From Actinomadura hallensis (GTDB taxonomy: Bacteria > Actinomycetota > Actinomycetes > Streptosporangiales > Streptosporangiaceae): a stretch of DNA of 64,000 nucleotides. The stretch is from contig NZ_VFPO01000001.1 in the NCBI RefSeq assembly GCF_006716765.1, forward strand, positions 6,634,001 to 6,698,000, read 5' to 3'. A model generated the notes under the pieces. That model was not told the origin of the DNA and made no database searches. It was given only the letters and a program-made list of their open reading frames with translations. The translations under genes and the position numbers were made by a program. Each line of letters starts with the position of its first letter. The stretch's first letter is position 1. This document shows positions 34,365-43,137 of the stretch, piece by piece.

Positions 34365-35846
34365 ATGAACATGGACAAGCCGGTCCGGCGGGTGGCGATC
34401 TTCGCGCTGCTGCTGTTCTTCGCGCTGATGGTCCAGGTGAACTACGTCCAGGGGAGCCAGGCGGAGAACCTGCGCACGGACGCGAACAACAGCCGCCAGT
34501 TCACCGAGGTGTTCAACTCGCCGCGCGGGCAGATCTCCGCGGGCGGCGAGGTGCTGGTGACGTCGAAGCCGACGGGCAAGGACAACCCGGCGTACGGCCG
34601 CTCCTACAAGGACGGCCCGGTCTTCGCGCCGGTGACGGGCTTCTTCAACGGCGGCGCGACGGGGGTGGAGCGCGCCTACAACTCGCTGCTGAGCGGCAAG
34701 GACAAGCGGATCACGCAGCAGCGTTGGTTCGACACGTTCATCGGCAAGCCGGCGGAGGGCGCGAACCTGGAGCTGTCGATCGATCCGGAGGCGCAGCGGG
34801 CCGCGTACCAGCTGCTGAAGGCGAAGACCTCGCCGGGCCGCCGCGGCGGCGCGGTGGTGATGGACGTCCGGACGGGCGCCCTGAAGGTGGCGGCGTCGTG
34901 GCCGTCGTTCGACCCGAACGAGGTGGCGCCGCAGCAGGGCGAGAAGGGCGCCAAGCGGCTGGAGCAGCTGGATGACGGCGAGGGCGTGGTGAAGCCGCTG
35001 GTGGACAACGCGCTGAGCCAGACGTTCCCGCCGGGGTCGTCGTTCAAGGCGGTGACGACCGTGGCCGCGATGCAGGAGCTGGGGATCGAGAGCTCGTCGG
35101 TCATCCAGACGGGGCAGCTGATCCTGCCGGAGTCGGGACGGCCGCTGCCGAACTCGCACGACAGCGGGAGCTGCGCGGGGACGGCTCCGCTGCGGGGGGC
35201 GTTCGCCGAGTCCTGCAACACCTCGTTCGGGAAGATGGCGCTCGACATGGGCATTCAGCAGCTGTCCGACAGCTCCGGCAAGTTCGGGTTCGGCAAGCGC
35301 ATCGAGCTGGAGCCGGACATGTACTCGGCGGAGAGCTCGGTCCCGGTGTCGTACACCGGACCGGACGGCAAGACGATCCCGACGGGGCAGGACGGGACGG
35401 CGCGGTCCGGCATCGGGCAGGAGAACGTGCGGGCCACCCCGCTGCAGATGGCGATGGTCGCGGCGGGGATCGCCAACAAGGGCAAGATCATGAGCCCGTA
35501 CGTGGTGGAGAAGGTCCGGGCGAAGGACCAGAGCGAGCTCTACAGCGCGAAGCCGGAGGAGTTCGCCCAGCCGATGACCCGCGGCCAGGCGCAGCAGCTG
35601 GAGGACATGATGCGCGCAGTCGTCTCCGAGGGCACCGCGACGAACCTGCGCGGCATGCGGATCGCGGGCAAGACCGGCACGGCGGAGCAGGGTCCGGGGA
35701 ACCCGAACGCCCGCTGGTTCGTCGGGTTCAGCCCGGTGGACAACCCGCGCTACGCCTTCGCCGTGATGACCGAGGGCCCGGGTTCCGGCGGCGCCGACGC
35801 TGGCCCCGTCGCCGGGGCCATCATGGCTAAGGTCTTGCAGAAGTGA
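34365..35846 (+). CDS. pbpA: Class B penicillin-binding protein PbpA
   Basis: This 493-residue protein has one N-terminal membrane anchor, a dimerisation-type domain and a transpeptidase domain. Its active site comprises PGSSFK (Ser nucleophile), SCN and KTGTAE. It crosslinks peptidoglycan with RodA. Two start codons six bases apart (34365, 34371) are possible. A GTGA overlap couples it to the first kinase. Confidence 0.94.
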   Translation: MNMDKPVRRVAIFALLLFFALMVQVNYVQGSQAENLRTDANNSRQFTEVFNSPRGQISAGGEVLVTSKPTGKDNPAYGRSYKDGPVFAPVTGFFNGGATGVERAYNSLLSGKDKRITQQRWFDTFIGKPAEGANLELSIDPEAQRAAYQLLKAKTSPGRRGGAVVMDVRTGALKVAASWPSFDPNEVAPQQGEKGAKRLEQLDDGEGVVKPLVDNALSQTFPPGSSFKAVTTVAAMQELGIESSSVIQTGQLILPESGRPLPNSHDSGSCAGTAPLRGAFAESCNTSFGKMALDMGIQQLSDSSGKFGFGKRIELEPDMYSAESSVPVSYTGPDGKTIPTGQDGTARSGIGQENVRATPLQMAMVAAGIANKGKIMSPYVVEKVRAKDQSELYSAKPEEFAQPMTRGQAQQLEDMMRAVVSEGTATNLRGMRIAGKTGTAEQGPGNPNARWFVGFSPVDNPRYAFAVMTEGPGSGGADAGPVAGAIMAKVLQK

Positions 35847-37279
35847 GCGGGGGCCTCGTCCTCAACGACCGGTACCGGCTGCTCGAGCGGCTGGCCATCG
35901 GCGGGATGGGCGAGGTCTGGCGGGCGTCCGACGAGGCGCTCGGGCGGCAGGTGGCGGTGAAGCTGCTGCGCCTGGAGTTCGGTTCGGACGCGCGGGCGCG
36001 GGGGCGGTTCGAGTCGGAGGCGCGGTTCGCGGCGGAACTGCGGCATCCGGGGATCGCGGCGGCGTACGACTTCGGTGAGCAGGACGGCCGCGCGTTCCTG
36101 GTGATGGAACTGGTGCCCGGGGAGCCGCTGGACGAGATCCTGGCGCGGGACGGCGGGCTGCCGCTGGAGGCCGTCCTCGACCTGATGGTGCAGACGGCCC
36201 GGGCGCTGACCGTCGCGCACGAGGCGGGCGTCGTGCACCGCGACATCAAGCCGGCGAACCTGATGGTGTCGCCGGACGGCACCCTGAAGCTGACGGACTT
36301 CGGGATCGCGCGGCGGCTGGCGGCGGCGTCGCAGACCCAGACCGGGATGGTCATGGGGACGGCGCACTACATCTCGCCGGAGCAGGCGCAGGGCCACCGG
36401 CTGTCGCCGGCGACGGACCTGTACTCGCTGGGGGTGGTGGCGTACGAGTGCCTGACGGGCGCCCCGCCGTTCGACGGGTCGACGCCGGTGGAGGTGGCGC
36501 TCAAGCACGTCCGGGACGCTCCACCCGAGCTGCCGTCGTCGGTGCCGAAGCAGGCCCGCGACCTGATCATGCAGTTGCTGGCGAAGAACGCGGCGGACCG
36601 CCCGGCGAACGCGGGCATCGTCGCCGACCGGGCCCTGGCGATCCGCGCGGCCCTCAGCACGGGGCGTCTTCCCCGGGTGAGTTCCGGACGCGTCTCTCCG
36701 CACGTCTCTCCAGGTCGGCCGCCGAACCCGAAGATCGTTCCTCGATCGACGGCTTTGTCGGGGTTTGACGGGACCTCGGGGGCGGATAACCTCGCGACGG
36801 GGTCGGTGCGCGGGCGACGACGCACGGCGCTGGCCTACGCGTCGGCGGCGGCGGCGCTGCTGGTGTTCGTCATCGTGATCGGGTCGTTGTGGAGGGGGTT
36901 CGCGTTCGCGGGTTCCGGCCAGGACGAACGGGGTGATCCCCCGACTCCCCCGTCCTCGCTTCCGGTCGGGGGCGGGCCGGTCGAGGAGCCGGTGGTCCGG
37001 CCCAGCACCCCGGCCGCATCCCCGACCGGGAGCCCGGCGAGCAGTACACCGAGACCGACTGTCATGCCGCGGGGGCCAACGCGTAGTATCCGTCCGTCAA
37101 CGCCGGTGACCCGCGAAGCGTCCCCTTCACGTAAGCCATCTAGGAAACCGCCCCGGGCGACTCCCACCGCCCCTGAGCCAACACCCACACCGACGGGGAG
37201 CACCACGACTCCGTCAACTCCGAGCCCGGATCCCTCTCCGGACGAGAGCGGGAAGCTAGGTTCGGAGGACAAGGTGTAG
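35843..37279 (+). CDS. pknA: Ser/Thr protein kinase PknA-like
   Basis: This 478-residue Hanks-type kinase has the glycine loop IGGMGEVW, VAVKLL Lys, catalytic HRDIKPANL, DFGIAR and the activation loop GMVMGTAHYISPEQ. A basic region, one membrane helix (about 330-352) and a Ser/Thr/Pro-rich outer tail without PASTA repeats follow, as in PknA. The GTG start overlaps the pbpA stop. Targets probably include FhaB and cell-shape proteins. Confidence 0.92.
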   Translation: MSGGLVLNDRYRLLERLAIGGMGEVWRASDEALGRQVAVKLLRLEFGSDARARGRFESEARFAAELRHPGIAAAYDFGEQDGRAFLVMELVPGEPLDEILARDGGLPLEAVLDLMVQTARALTVAHEAGVVHRDIKPANLMVSPDGTLKLTDFGIARRLAAASQTQTGMVMGTAHYISPEQAQGHRLSPATDLYSLGVVAYECLTGAPPFDGSTPVEVALKHVRDAPPELPSSVPKQARDLIMQLLAKNAADRPANAGIVADRALAIRAALSTGRLPRVSSGRVSPHVSPGRPPNPKIVPRSTALSGFDGTSGADNLATGSVRGRRRTALAYASAAAALLVFVIVIGSLWRGFAFAGSGQDERGDPPTPPSSLPVGGGPVEEPVVRPSTPAASPTGSPASSTPRPTVMPRGPTRSIRPSTPVTREASPSRKPSRKPPRATPTAPEPTPTPTGSTTTPSTPSPDPSPDESGKLGSEDKV

Positions 37280-37301
37280 ACGTACGAGGGAAAGTGCACA
37301 T

Positions 37302-39116
37302 ATGAGTCAACCTCGGCTGCTCGGCGGCCGCTACGAGCTCGAAACGGTGATCGGGCGGGGCGGCATGGCCGAGGTCTACCGTGCCCGAGACCTGCGCCTC
37401 GACCGCGTCGTCGCGGTCAAGACGCTGAGGTCCGACCTGGCGCGTGATCCCACGTTCCAGGCCCGGTTCCGGCGCGAGGCCCAGTCGGCCGCGTCGCTGA
37501 ACCACCCCTCGGTCGTCGCCGTGTACGACACCGGCGAGGACATGATCGGCGAGACCTCCATCCCGTACATCGTCATGGAGTACGTGGACGGGAGCACGCT
37601 GCGCGACCTGCTGCGGGAGAACCGCGCGCTGCTCCCGGAGAAGGCCCTGGAGGTCACCGACGGCGTCCTGCGGGCGCTGGAGTACAGCCACCGCGGCGGG
37701 ATCGTGCACCGCGACATCAAGCCGGCGAACGTGATGCTGACCCGGCAGCACGAGGTCAAGGTCATGGACTTCGGCATCGCCCGCGCCATGGCCGACTCGG
37801 CGGCGACGATGACCCAGACGGCGCAGGTCATCGGAACCGCGCAGTACCTTTCCCCCGAGCAGGCGCGCGGCGAGCGGGTCGACGCGCGCAGCGACATCTA
37901 CTCGACGGGCTGCGTCCTCTACGAGCTGCTGACGGGCAGGCCGCCGTTCACCGGCGACTCCCCGGTCGCCATCGCCTACCAGCACGTCCGGGAGGAGCCG
38001 GTTCCGCCGTCACAGGTCGACGCGCAGATTCCGCAGTGGGCGGACGCCATCGTGCTCAAGGCGATGGCCAAGGACGCGGATCACCGCTACCAGACCGCGA
38101 CGGAGTTCCGGCAGGAGATCCAGCGCGTCCTGCAGGGCCAGCCGGTGGCGTCGACCGCGGCGTCCACGATGGTGATGGGGTCGCAGGCGCAGGGCACGCA
38201 GGTCATGAGCGGCTATCCCCGCACGCAGACGCAGCGGCCCGCCGACAACGCCTACGGTCTGCCGCCGGCCCACTATGACGACGAGGACTATTCCCAGCGC
38301 GGCGGCGCCGGGAAGAAGGCCGCGCTCTGGGTGGGCCTCGCGGTCCTGTTCATCGGCGGCGCGGCCCTCATCGGCTGGATGATGAGCTCGGGCGGCGACA
38401 AGACCGAGCAGGTCGCGATCCCCAACAGCATCGTGAACGTGCCGCAGAGCGACGCGACGGCGCAGCTCACCAGGCTCGGCTTCAAGGTCGGCGAGCCGAA
38501 GGCGCAGTACAGCGACAAAGTCCGCCGCGGGTACGTCATCAGCTCCGACCCGAGGCCCGGCGTGGAGGCCGAGAAGGGCTCCACGGTGACGCTGGTGGTG
38601 TCGCGCGGCAAGCGGCCGCCGACGGAGATCGAGATCCCGGACGTGACGGGCAGGCCGTACGAGCAGGCGAAGCAGGTGCTGGAGGGGCGCGGCTTCGAGG
38701 TGGAGAAGCGCGTCGACAACAGCGACAGCGTCCCGCGGCTCAGCGTCATCGCCACCGACCCGCCCGGCGGTTCGAAGGCCCCGAAGGGCTCGACGGTGAC
38801 CGTGACGGTCTCGAACGGGCCGAGCAACCTGAAGGTGCCGGACCTGTTCAACAACAGTCAGCGCGCGGCGTGCGGCAAGCTGGAGAGCCTCGGCCTGAAG
38901 TGCAAGGTGGAGAAGGGGCAGCCGCCGCCGGACAAGCAGGTCTCCCCCGGCCTGGTGTTCGACCAGCAGCCGGGTCCGGACGCGACGGTCGCGCCCGGCG
39001 ACACGGTGACCATCTTCATCGCCGAGCCGCCGCCGCCCCAGCCGCCGGGCGACTCTCCGCCCCCGGGCGACAACCAGCCTCCGGGTCTCCCGGGCTTCCC
39101 GGGCCGGGACGGCTGA
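37302..39116 (+). CDS. pknB: Ser/Thr protein kinase PknB with PASTA repeats
   Basis: This 604-residue sensor kinase has IGRGGMAEVYRA, VAVKTL, HRDIKPANVM, DFGIARA and the activation loop QVIGTAQYLSPEQ. One membrane helix (about 341-360) is followed by three extracellular PASTA domains (about 367-435, 440-508, 509-575); the third has a Cys pair. It binds muropeptides or lipid II and phosphorylates envelope and division proteins. It ends in a Pro-rich tail, and the last codons and stop lie inside an 18-bp tandem duplication. Confidence 0.95.
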   Translation: MSQPRLLGGRYELETVIGRGGMAEVYRARDLRLDRVVAVKTLRSDLARDPTFQARFRREAQSAASLNHPSVVAVYDTGEDMIGETSIPYIVMEYVDGSTLRDLLRENRALLPEKALEVTDGVLRALEYSHRGGIVHRDIKPANVMLTRQHEVKVMDFGIARAMADSAATMTQTAQVIGTAQYLSPEQARGERVDARSDIYSTGCVLYELLTGRPPFTGDSPVAIAYQHVREEPVPPSQVDAQIPQWADAIVLKAMAKDADHRYQTATEFRQEIQRVLQGQPVASTAASTMVMGSQAQGTQVMSGYPRTQTQRPADNAYGLPPAHYDDEDYSQRGGAGKKAALWVGLAVLFIGGAALIGWMMSSGGDKTEQVAIPNSIVNVPQSDATAQLTRLGFKVGEPKAQYSDKVRRGYVISSDPRPGVEAEKGSTVTLVVSRGKRPPTEIEIPDVTGRPYEQAKQVLEGRGFEVEKRVDNSDSVPRLSVIATDPPGGSKAPKGSTVTVTVSNGPSNLKVPDLFNNSQRAACGKLESLGLKCKVEKGQPPPDKQVSPGLVFDQQPGPDATVAPGDTVTIFIAEPPPPQPPGDSPPPGDNQPPGLPGFPGRDG

Positions 39117-39148
39117 ACGGGCCGGGACGGCTGAACGGGACGGGACGG
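39101..39148. repeat. 18-bp tandem repeat spanning the pknB stop codon
   Basis: GGGCCGGGACGGCTGAAC occurs at 39101-39118 and again at 39119-39136, then partially to 39148. The pknB TGA (39114-39116) is within the first unit, so the duplication copied the gene end. Confidence 0.75.
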
Positions 39149-39427
39149 TGAGGCCGCGTCTCTGACGAGGCCGTTCCCTCGGCGTCAGGTGCTCCGGTGC
39201 CCGGCGCCGAGGCGTCTCCGGCCTGCTCCGCCGGGCGCCGGAGGAGGACCTGCGGAAAAAATCAGTTGAAATCCGTAACGTCCTACTGCGTCGTGACGAA
39301 GACCATGATGAGGGCTTCCGCCATTGCCCCCGAGTGGCGGAAGCCCTCTCGCATGTCTGCGGGACTTCTGGGGGGCTCGGCCTTCCCCGGGCTCGGCGGC
39401 GCGGTTCTTCGGGCCTCAGGGAGGCTC
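39117..39427. other. Convergent intergenic region
   Basis: About 310 bp between pknB and a minus-strand small gene hold the 18-bp repeat, a GGAAAAAAT tract and the bidirectional hairpin at 39310-39348. No gene is seen. Confidence 0.5.
39310..39348. terminator. Bidirectional terminator
   Basis: GAGGGCTTCCGCCA (39310-39323) and TGGCGGAAGCCCTC (39335-39348) form a perfect 14-bp stem with an 11-base loop between convergent genes. Confidence 0.8.
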
Positions 39428-39607
39428 TCAGGGCGTCCGGGTGGGGGTCGGGGTGTCCACGACGCCGTCGTCGAACTGGACCTTGGGTTCCACCCAGGGG
39501 AAGACGACGAACCAGAAGACGGCGGCGACGGCAACGATCAGGCCCGCGGCGGTGGCGGCCTTGGTCCGCCACGTGCCCGGCAGGTGACGCCAGATCCAGG
39601 CGTACAC
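39428..39607 (-). CDS. Small membrane protein next to sortase
   Basis: This 59-residue protein starts at GTG 39607, with AGGAGG seven bases upstream. It has a basic N-terminus, one helix (AATAAGLIVAVAAVFWFVVF) and an outer tail ending TPTPTRTP. It follows the class E sortase gene on the same strand 37 bp later and is probably cotranscribed. Function unknown. Confidence 0.75.
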   Translation of the reverse strand: MYAWIWRHLPGTWRTKAATAAGLIVAVAAVFWFVVFPWVEPKVQFDDGVVDTPTPTRTP

Positions 39608-39644
39608 GGGGGGACCTCCTAGGGGTTCTGTGGGCTGCTGTGGG

Positions 39645-40271
39645 CTATGTCCGCTCGACGCGGGGCACCGCCGACTCCAGCTCACCGAAGATGATCATCC
39701 GCTGGGCGGCGGAGTACTTGGGGTGGCAGGTGGTGAGGGTGATGAGGCGTTCGGTGGGCCTGCGCTTCGGGTGGCCGGGGACGGGCGCGGTCACCTCCGT
39801 CGCGCTCGGCTTCACGATCTTGCGGTCGGTGACCGTGTAGACGTACTGCTCCTCCCGGGTGTCGATGAGGATCTCGTCGCCGCGGCGGAGTTCGCCGAGG
39901 CGGTTGAAGGGGGCGGAGTAGGTCGTCCGGTGCCCGGAGACCACGAAGTTGCCGACCTCGCCCGGCAGGGCGGTGCCCGGGTAGTGGCCGGGGCCCTTGC
40001 GCAGGTCCTCGCGCTCGACGCCCTCGACGATCACGTAGCGCCAGTCCTCGCCGAAGCGGGGGATGCGGATCATCGCGAGGCCCTCGCCGAGCTTCACCCG
40101 CTCGGTGGTGAACTTGGGGGACTTCCAGTCGCTCAGCATCTCCTCGCTGAGGCGGTCCTGCTGGTTCTGCGTGTAGCGGCCGGTGCCCCACAGCTGGTAG
40201 GTGACGAAGAGCATGAGGATGAGTCCGGCGGTGATGGTCAGCTCGCCCATCCCGCGGATCAGTGTCCGCAC
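39645..40271 (-). CDS. srtE: Class E sortase
   Basis: This 208-residue membrane-anchored transpeptidase has an N-terminal helix and a catalytic triad: His in VVSGHRTTYSAPF, Cys in TLTTCHPKYSA and Arg in AQRMI. The TLTTC sequence is the class E hallmark; these enzymes attach LAXTG-type proteins to peptidoglycan in high-G+C Gram-positives. GTG 40271 has AAGGAGGA upstream. No sorting substrate is encoded in the immediate neighbourhood. Confidence 0.92.
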   Translation of the reverse strand: MRTLIRGMGELTITAGLILMLFVTYQLWGTGRYTQNQQDRLSEEMLSDWKSPKFTTERVKLGEGLAMIRIPRFGEDWRYVIVEGVEREDLRKGPGHYPGTALPGEVGNFVVSGHRTTYSAPFNRLGELRRGDEILIDTREEQYVYTVTDRKIVKPSATEVTAPVPGHPKRRPTERLITLTTCHPKYSAAQRMIIFGELESAVPRVERT

Positions 40272-40326
40272 CGGGTGCGTCCTCCTTCTCGGTCCGGCTC
40301 TGGTCCGGGTCCCGCTCGCTGCGGGC

Positions 40327-41064
40327 TCAGCCCGGCACCGTGGCGTGCTTCATCGTCACGTTGCCGGTGTAGGGCGGCAGCGCGGCCTCGTCCACGGTCC
40401 GCACCGAGTAGCCGAGCCCGTACGCGCGCACGTACCTGCGGTAGATCGCGACCTCGGGCGACGCGCCGAGCGCGGCGCGGAGCCGCGCCGGGTCGCCGAC
40501 GGCGGTGATGCGGAACGGCGGGGAGTACACGACGCCCTGGAGGATCAGCGTATTGCCCACGCAGCGGACGGCGCTCGTCGCGATCACCCGCTGGTCCATG
40601 ATCTGCATGCCGCGGGCGCCGCCGGCCCACAGGGCGTTCACGACGGCCTGGACGTCGGCCTCGTGGACGACGAGGTCGTCGGGGTGGACGCCGGAGGGCG
40701 GGCCGCCGGACTTCGGCGGCGGCGCGTCGTCGAGGGAGACGCGGAGCGCGGGGCCGCGGAGCGGGGCGAATCCGGCGTCGGCGGCGAGCCGGTCGGCCTC
40801 TGCGCGGGCCTCCCGCACCCGGGCGTCGTGACGTCCGGCCGAACGCGAGATACGGTCGATGTCGTGGCGGAGGCGCCGGTACTCGGCGCGCTCCTCACGG
40901 CCGCGACGCTGTTCCGCGGCGATGAGCTCGGTGATCTCGGTGCGGCCCTGCTCGCGCAGGCTCGTGCCGCGGGCCGTGCTCGCGCTCGCCGCGAACAGGG
41001 TCCCCGCGAGGAGCGTGAGCGCCGGGATGATGCTTCCCCACGCAGGACGCCGTACTCTGCTCAC
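40327..41064 (-). CDS. DUF881 family protein
   Basis: This 245-residue protein has an N-terminal membrane anchor (SIIPALTLLAGTLFAASA), a coiled-coil region (EQRRGREERAEYRRLRHDID) and the DUF881 core, with VHEADVQAVVNALWAGGARG and NTLILQGVVYSPPFRITAVG. Homologues stand next to crgA near the origin in many actinobacteria (Rv0012 in M. tuberculosis). The fold resembles divisome or sporulation septum proteins; the biochemical role is unknown. Confidence 0.88.
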   Translation of the reverse strand: MSRVRRPAWGSIIPALTLLAGTLFAASASTARGTSLREQGRTEITELIAAEQRRGREERAEYRRLRHDIDRISRSAGRHDARVREARAEADRLAADAGFAPLRGPALRVSLDDAPPPKSGGPPSGVHPDDLVVHEADVQAVVNALWAGGARGMQIMDQRVIATSAVRCVGNTLILQGVVYSPPFRITAVGDPARLRAALGASPEVAIYRRYVRAYGLGYSVRTVDEAALPPYTGNVTMKHATVPG

Positions 41065-41143
41065 CAGCGACTACGCTAACCGACAATCCACCCATGCGCG
41101 GTCCGGCGCTCCGGCCGCCGGACGCCCGAGGAGATCACCCACC

Positions 41144-41401
41144 GTGGCCAAGTCGAAAACGCGCAAGAAGGCCGTCTACACGCCGCCGCAGAAGTCCAAG
41201 GCACCCGAGGTCAGCCCGCGCTGGCTGGTGCCCACGATGGTGGCGCTGTGGCTGCTCGGCCTGGCTTGGATCGCCGTCTTCTATGTGACGGCGAGCACCG
41301 GCACCGAGGTGCCGGTGATGACCGACCTGCACAACTGGAATCTGGGCATCGGCTTCGCGGCGATCATCGCCGGCGTGATCCTGTCCACCCGGTGGCGCTG
41401 A
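41144..41401 (+). CDS. crgA: Cell division protein CrgA
   Basis: This 85-residue protein has a basic N-terminus (AKSKTRKKAVYTPPQ), two membrane helices (about 28-50 and 66-82) and the typical WNLGIGFAAIIAG and final RWR. CrgA localises to septa, binds FtsZ and class B PBPs and tunes septation. The GTG start gives the normal length. It is divergent from the DUF881 gene. A DnaA-box cluster follows its stop directly. Confidence 0.93.
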   Translation: MAKSKTRKKAVYTPPQKSKAPEVSPRWLVPTMVALWLLGLAWIAVFYVTASTGTEVPVMTDLHNWNLGIGFAAIIAGVILSTRWR

Positions 41402-41404
41402 GCG

Positions 41405-41456
41405 TTGTCCACAGGTTGTGGGCGGCCGGCCCGGAGTTGTCCACAGGTTGTCCACA
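41405..41456 (+). promoter_or_regulatory. Cluster of three perfect DnaA boxes
   Basis: TTGTCCACA, the actinobacterial DnaA-box consensus, occurs at 41405-41413, 41437-41445 and 41448-41456, all in the same orientation. The last two are 11 bp apart. The cluster fills the gap between the convergent crgA and rhomboid genes. It is not oriC, since dnaA/dnaN are absent, but could titrate or load DnaA. Confidence 0.8.
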
Positions 41457-41495
41457 GGCGCGGACGCCTCCGGTGAGGCGTCCGCGCCCGTACGG

Positions 41496-42395
41496 CTACG
41501 CGACGCCCGCCGACAGCTCCGCCGTCCGCAGGACGACCAGGGCGGTGAGCAGCCCGAGCATCACCAGGGGCGCGCCGATGTGCAGCAGCCGCCGGTGCGC
41601 GGCCGGGGCGTACGCGTAGGCCGCCGCCAGCGCCGCGCCGACGACCAGGCCGCCGACGTGCCCCTCCCAGGAGATGCCGGGCACCGAGAACGTGATCACC
41701 AGGTTGATCACCAGCAGCACCACGATCGGCCCGATCGGCCCGCCCAGCCTGCGGCCGATCACGAAGAACGCCCCGAACAGGCCGAAGATCGCCCCGGACG
41801 CGCCGACCGCCGCCGCCGACGGGGCGCCGACCAGGTACAGCAGCACCGAGCCGCCCAGCCCGGACAGCACGTAGAGTGCCAGGAAGCGCCACCGTCCGAG
41901 GACCTGCTCCAGCGCGGGGCCGACGGCGTACAGCGCCCACATGTTGAACAGGATGTGGGTGATGCCGAACGTCCCTCCGCGCTGGTGCAGGAACATCGTG
42001 GTGAAGAGCCGGTACCACTCGCCCTCCGCGACGCCGCCGAACGTGCCGTCCGGCATCAGGCCGCGGCCGAGCATCATGAACTCCCACACGACCCGCCATG
42101 ACGCCAGCTCGGCGAGGTACGCCAGGACGCACGCGCCGATCAGCGTGTACGAGACGACCGGCACCGCGGACCCGGACGCCCGCGCTCCGATCACCGTCCT
42201 GGGGACGGCGTGGCGGACGCCCCGGTTGCCCTCGGCGACGCATTCGGGGCACTGGAAGCCCACGGCCGCCTCGCGCATGCAGTCCGGGCAGATGAAGCGG
42301 TCGCACCGGGTGCAGCGCACGTGCGTCTCCCGCCCCGGATGCCGGTAGCAGGCCGGCACCGAGGTCTCGGGGGCGGGACTGGAATCTGTGCTCAT
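41496..42395 (-). CDS. Rhomboid-family intramembrane serine protease
   Basis: This 299-residue protein has an N-terminal B-box-like zinc-binding region (CYRHPGRETHVRCTRCDRFI, then CPDCM and CPECV) and six helices. The catalytic Ser lies in GASGAIFGLFGAFF and the catalytic His in WEGHVGGLVVG. Neighbours crgA and cyclophilin match the Rv0009-Rv0011 order near oriC. Substrates unknown. Confidence 0.92.
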   Translation of the reverse strand: MSTDSSPAPETSVPACYRHPGRETHVRCTRCDRFICPDCMREAAVGFQCPECVAEGNRGVRHAVPRTVIGARASGSAVPVVSYTLIGACVLAYLAELASWRVVWEFMMLGRGLMPDGTFGGVAEGEWYRLFTTMFLHQRGGTFGITHILFNMWALYAVGPALEQVLGRWRFLALYVLSGLGGSVLLYLVGAPSAAAVGASGAIFGLFGAFFVIGRRLGGPIGPIVVLLVINLVITFSVPGISWEGHVGGLVVGAALAAAYAYAPAAHRRLLHIGAPLVMLGLLTALVVLRTAELSAGVA

Positions 42396-42450
42396 CTGGG
42401 CTCCGTGGGGACCGACTTCACCGTGTCTCGGCTCTCACCGTAGGAAACGA

Positions 42451-42975
42451 TTAACGTCGCTCGATCGTCACCGACTGGAGGACGACGTCCTCCTTCGGGC
42501 GGTCGCCCGGCCCGGTCGGGACCTTGCCGATGCGGTCGACGACGTCGGTGCCCTCGATGACCTTGCCGAAGATGGTGTGCCGGCCGGTCAGGTGCTGGGT
42601 GTTCGCGACGTTCAGCGTGATGAAGAACTGGGAGCCGTTGGTGCCGGGCCCGGCGTTGGCCATGGCCAGCAGGTAGGGGCGGTTGAACTTCAGGTCCGGG
42701 TGGAACTCGTCCTTGAACTGGTAGCCCGGTCCGCCGGTGCCGGTGCCCAGCGGGTCCCCGCCCTGGATCATGAACTGGTCGATGACGCGGTGGAAGATCG
42801 TGCCGTTGTAGAGCGGCTGGTCGGACTTCTGACCCGTGCGCGGGTCGATCCAGGTCCGGTTGCCCTCCGCCAGGTCGACGAAGTTCGCCACCGTCTCGGG
42901 CGCCTGCTCGGGGTACAGCTGGATCACGATCTTGCCGAGCGACGTGTTGAGCGTCGCGAAGATCTCGTTGGCCAC
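42451..42975 (-). CDS. ppiA: Peptidyl-prolyl cis-trans isomerase (cyclophilin)
   Basis: This single-domain cyclophilin has 174 residues from GTG 42975, with GAGGAGG upstream. Active-site segments are FHRVIDQFMIQGGDP, LLAMANAGPGTNGSQFFITL and HTIFGKVIEG. It is cytosolic and matches PpiA near the origin of other actinobacteria. Confidence 0.94.
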   Translation of the reverse strand: MANEIFATLNTSLGKIVIQLYPEQAPETVANFVDLAEGNRTWIDPRTGQKSDQPLYNGTIFHRVIDQFMIQGGDPLGTGTGGPGYQFKDEFHPDLKFNRPYLLAMANAGPGTNGSQFFITLNVANTQHLTGRHTIFGKVIEGTDVVDRIGKVPTGPGDRPKEDVVLQSVTIERR

Positions 42976-43081
42976 GCTGGCCGCCTCCTCAAGGAGTTGG
43001 GTGTGTACGTCTGGCGTGGGGTCTCCGGTCGAGCCCGAAACAGTCACCCTGCGTGTTCGCACGGTCGCTCAAACGGGGTTT

Positions 43082-43133
43082 ACCTCCCTGTCCTCGGGAA
43101 GGCTGCACGACAGGACCTCGCAAACAGGGAGGT
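43082..43133 (+). promoter_or_regulatory. Possible Shine-Dalgarno-sequestering switch
   Basis: ACCTCCCTGT (43082-43091) is the exact complement of ACAGGGAGGT (43124-43133), which contains the GGGAGG ribosome-binding site of the gene starting at 43138. An alternative stem CCTGTC (43087-43092) with GACAGG (43109-43114) would use part of the same left arm and free the ribosome-binding site. The two pairings are mutually exclusive. Confidence 0.55.
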
Positions 43134-43137
43134 TAGC

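Noticed and set aside
31014..35159. Long minus-strand open frame antisense to pstP, rodA and pbpA
   Set aside because: The product is Arg/His/Gln/Leu-rich with no domain, and the opposite strand encodes three well-conserved proteins end to end.
41405..41456. oriC
   Set aside because: Only three DnaA boxes and no A+T-rich unwinding region, dnaA, dnaN, gyrB or parAB in the window. It is called a DnaA-box cluster instead.
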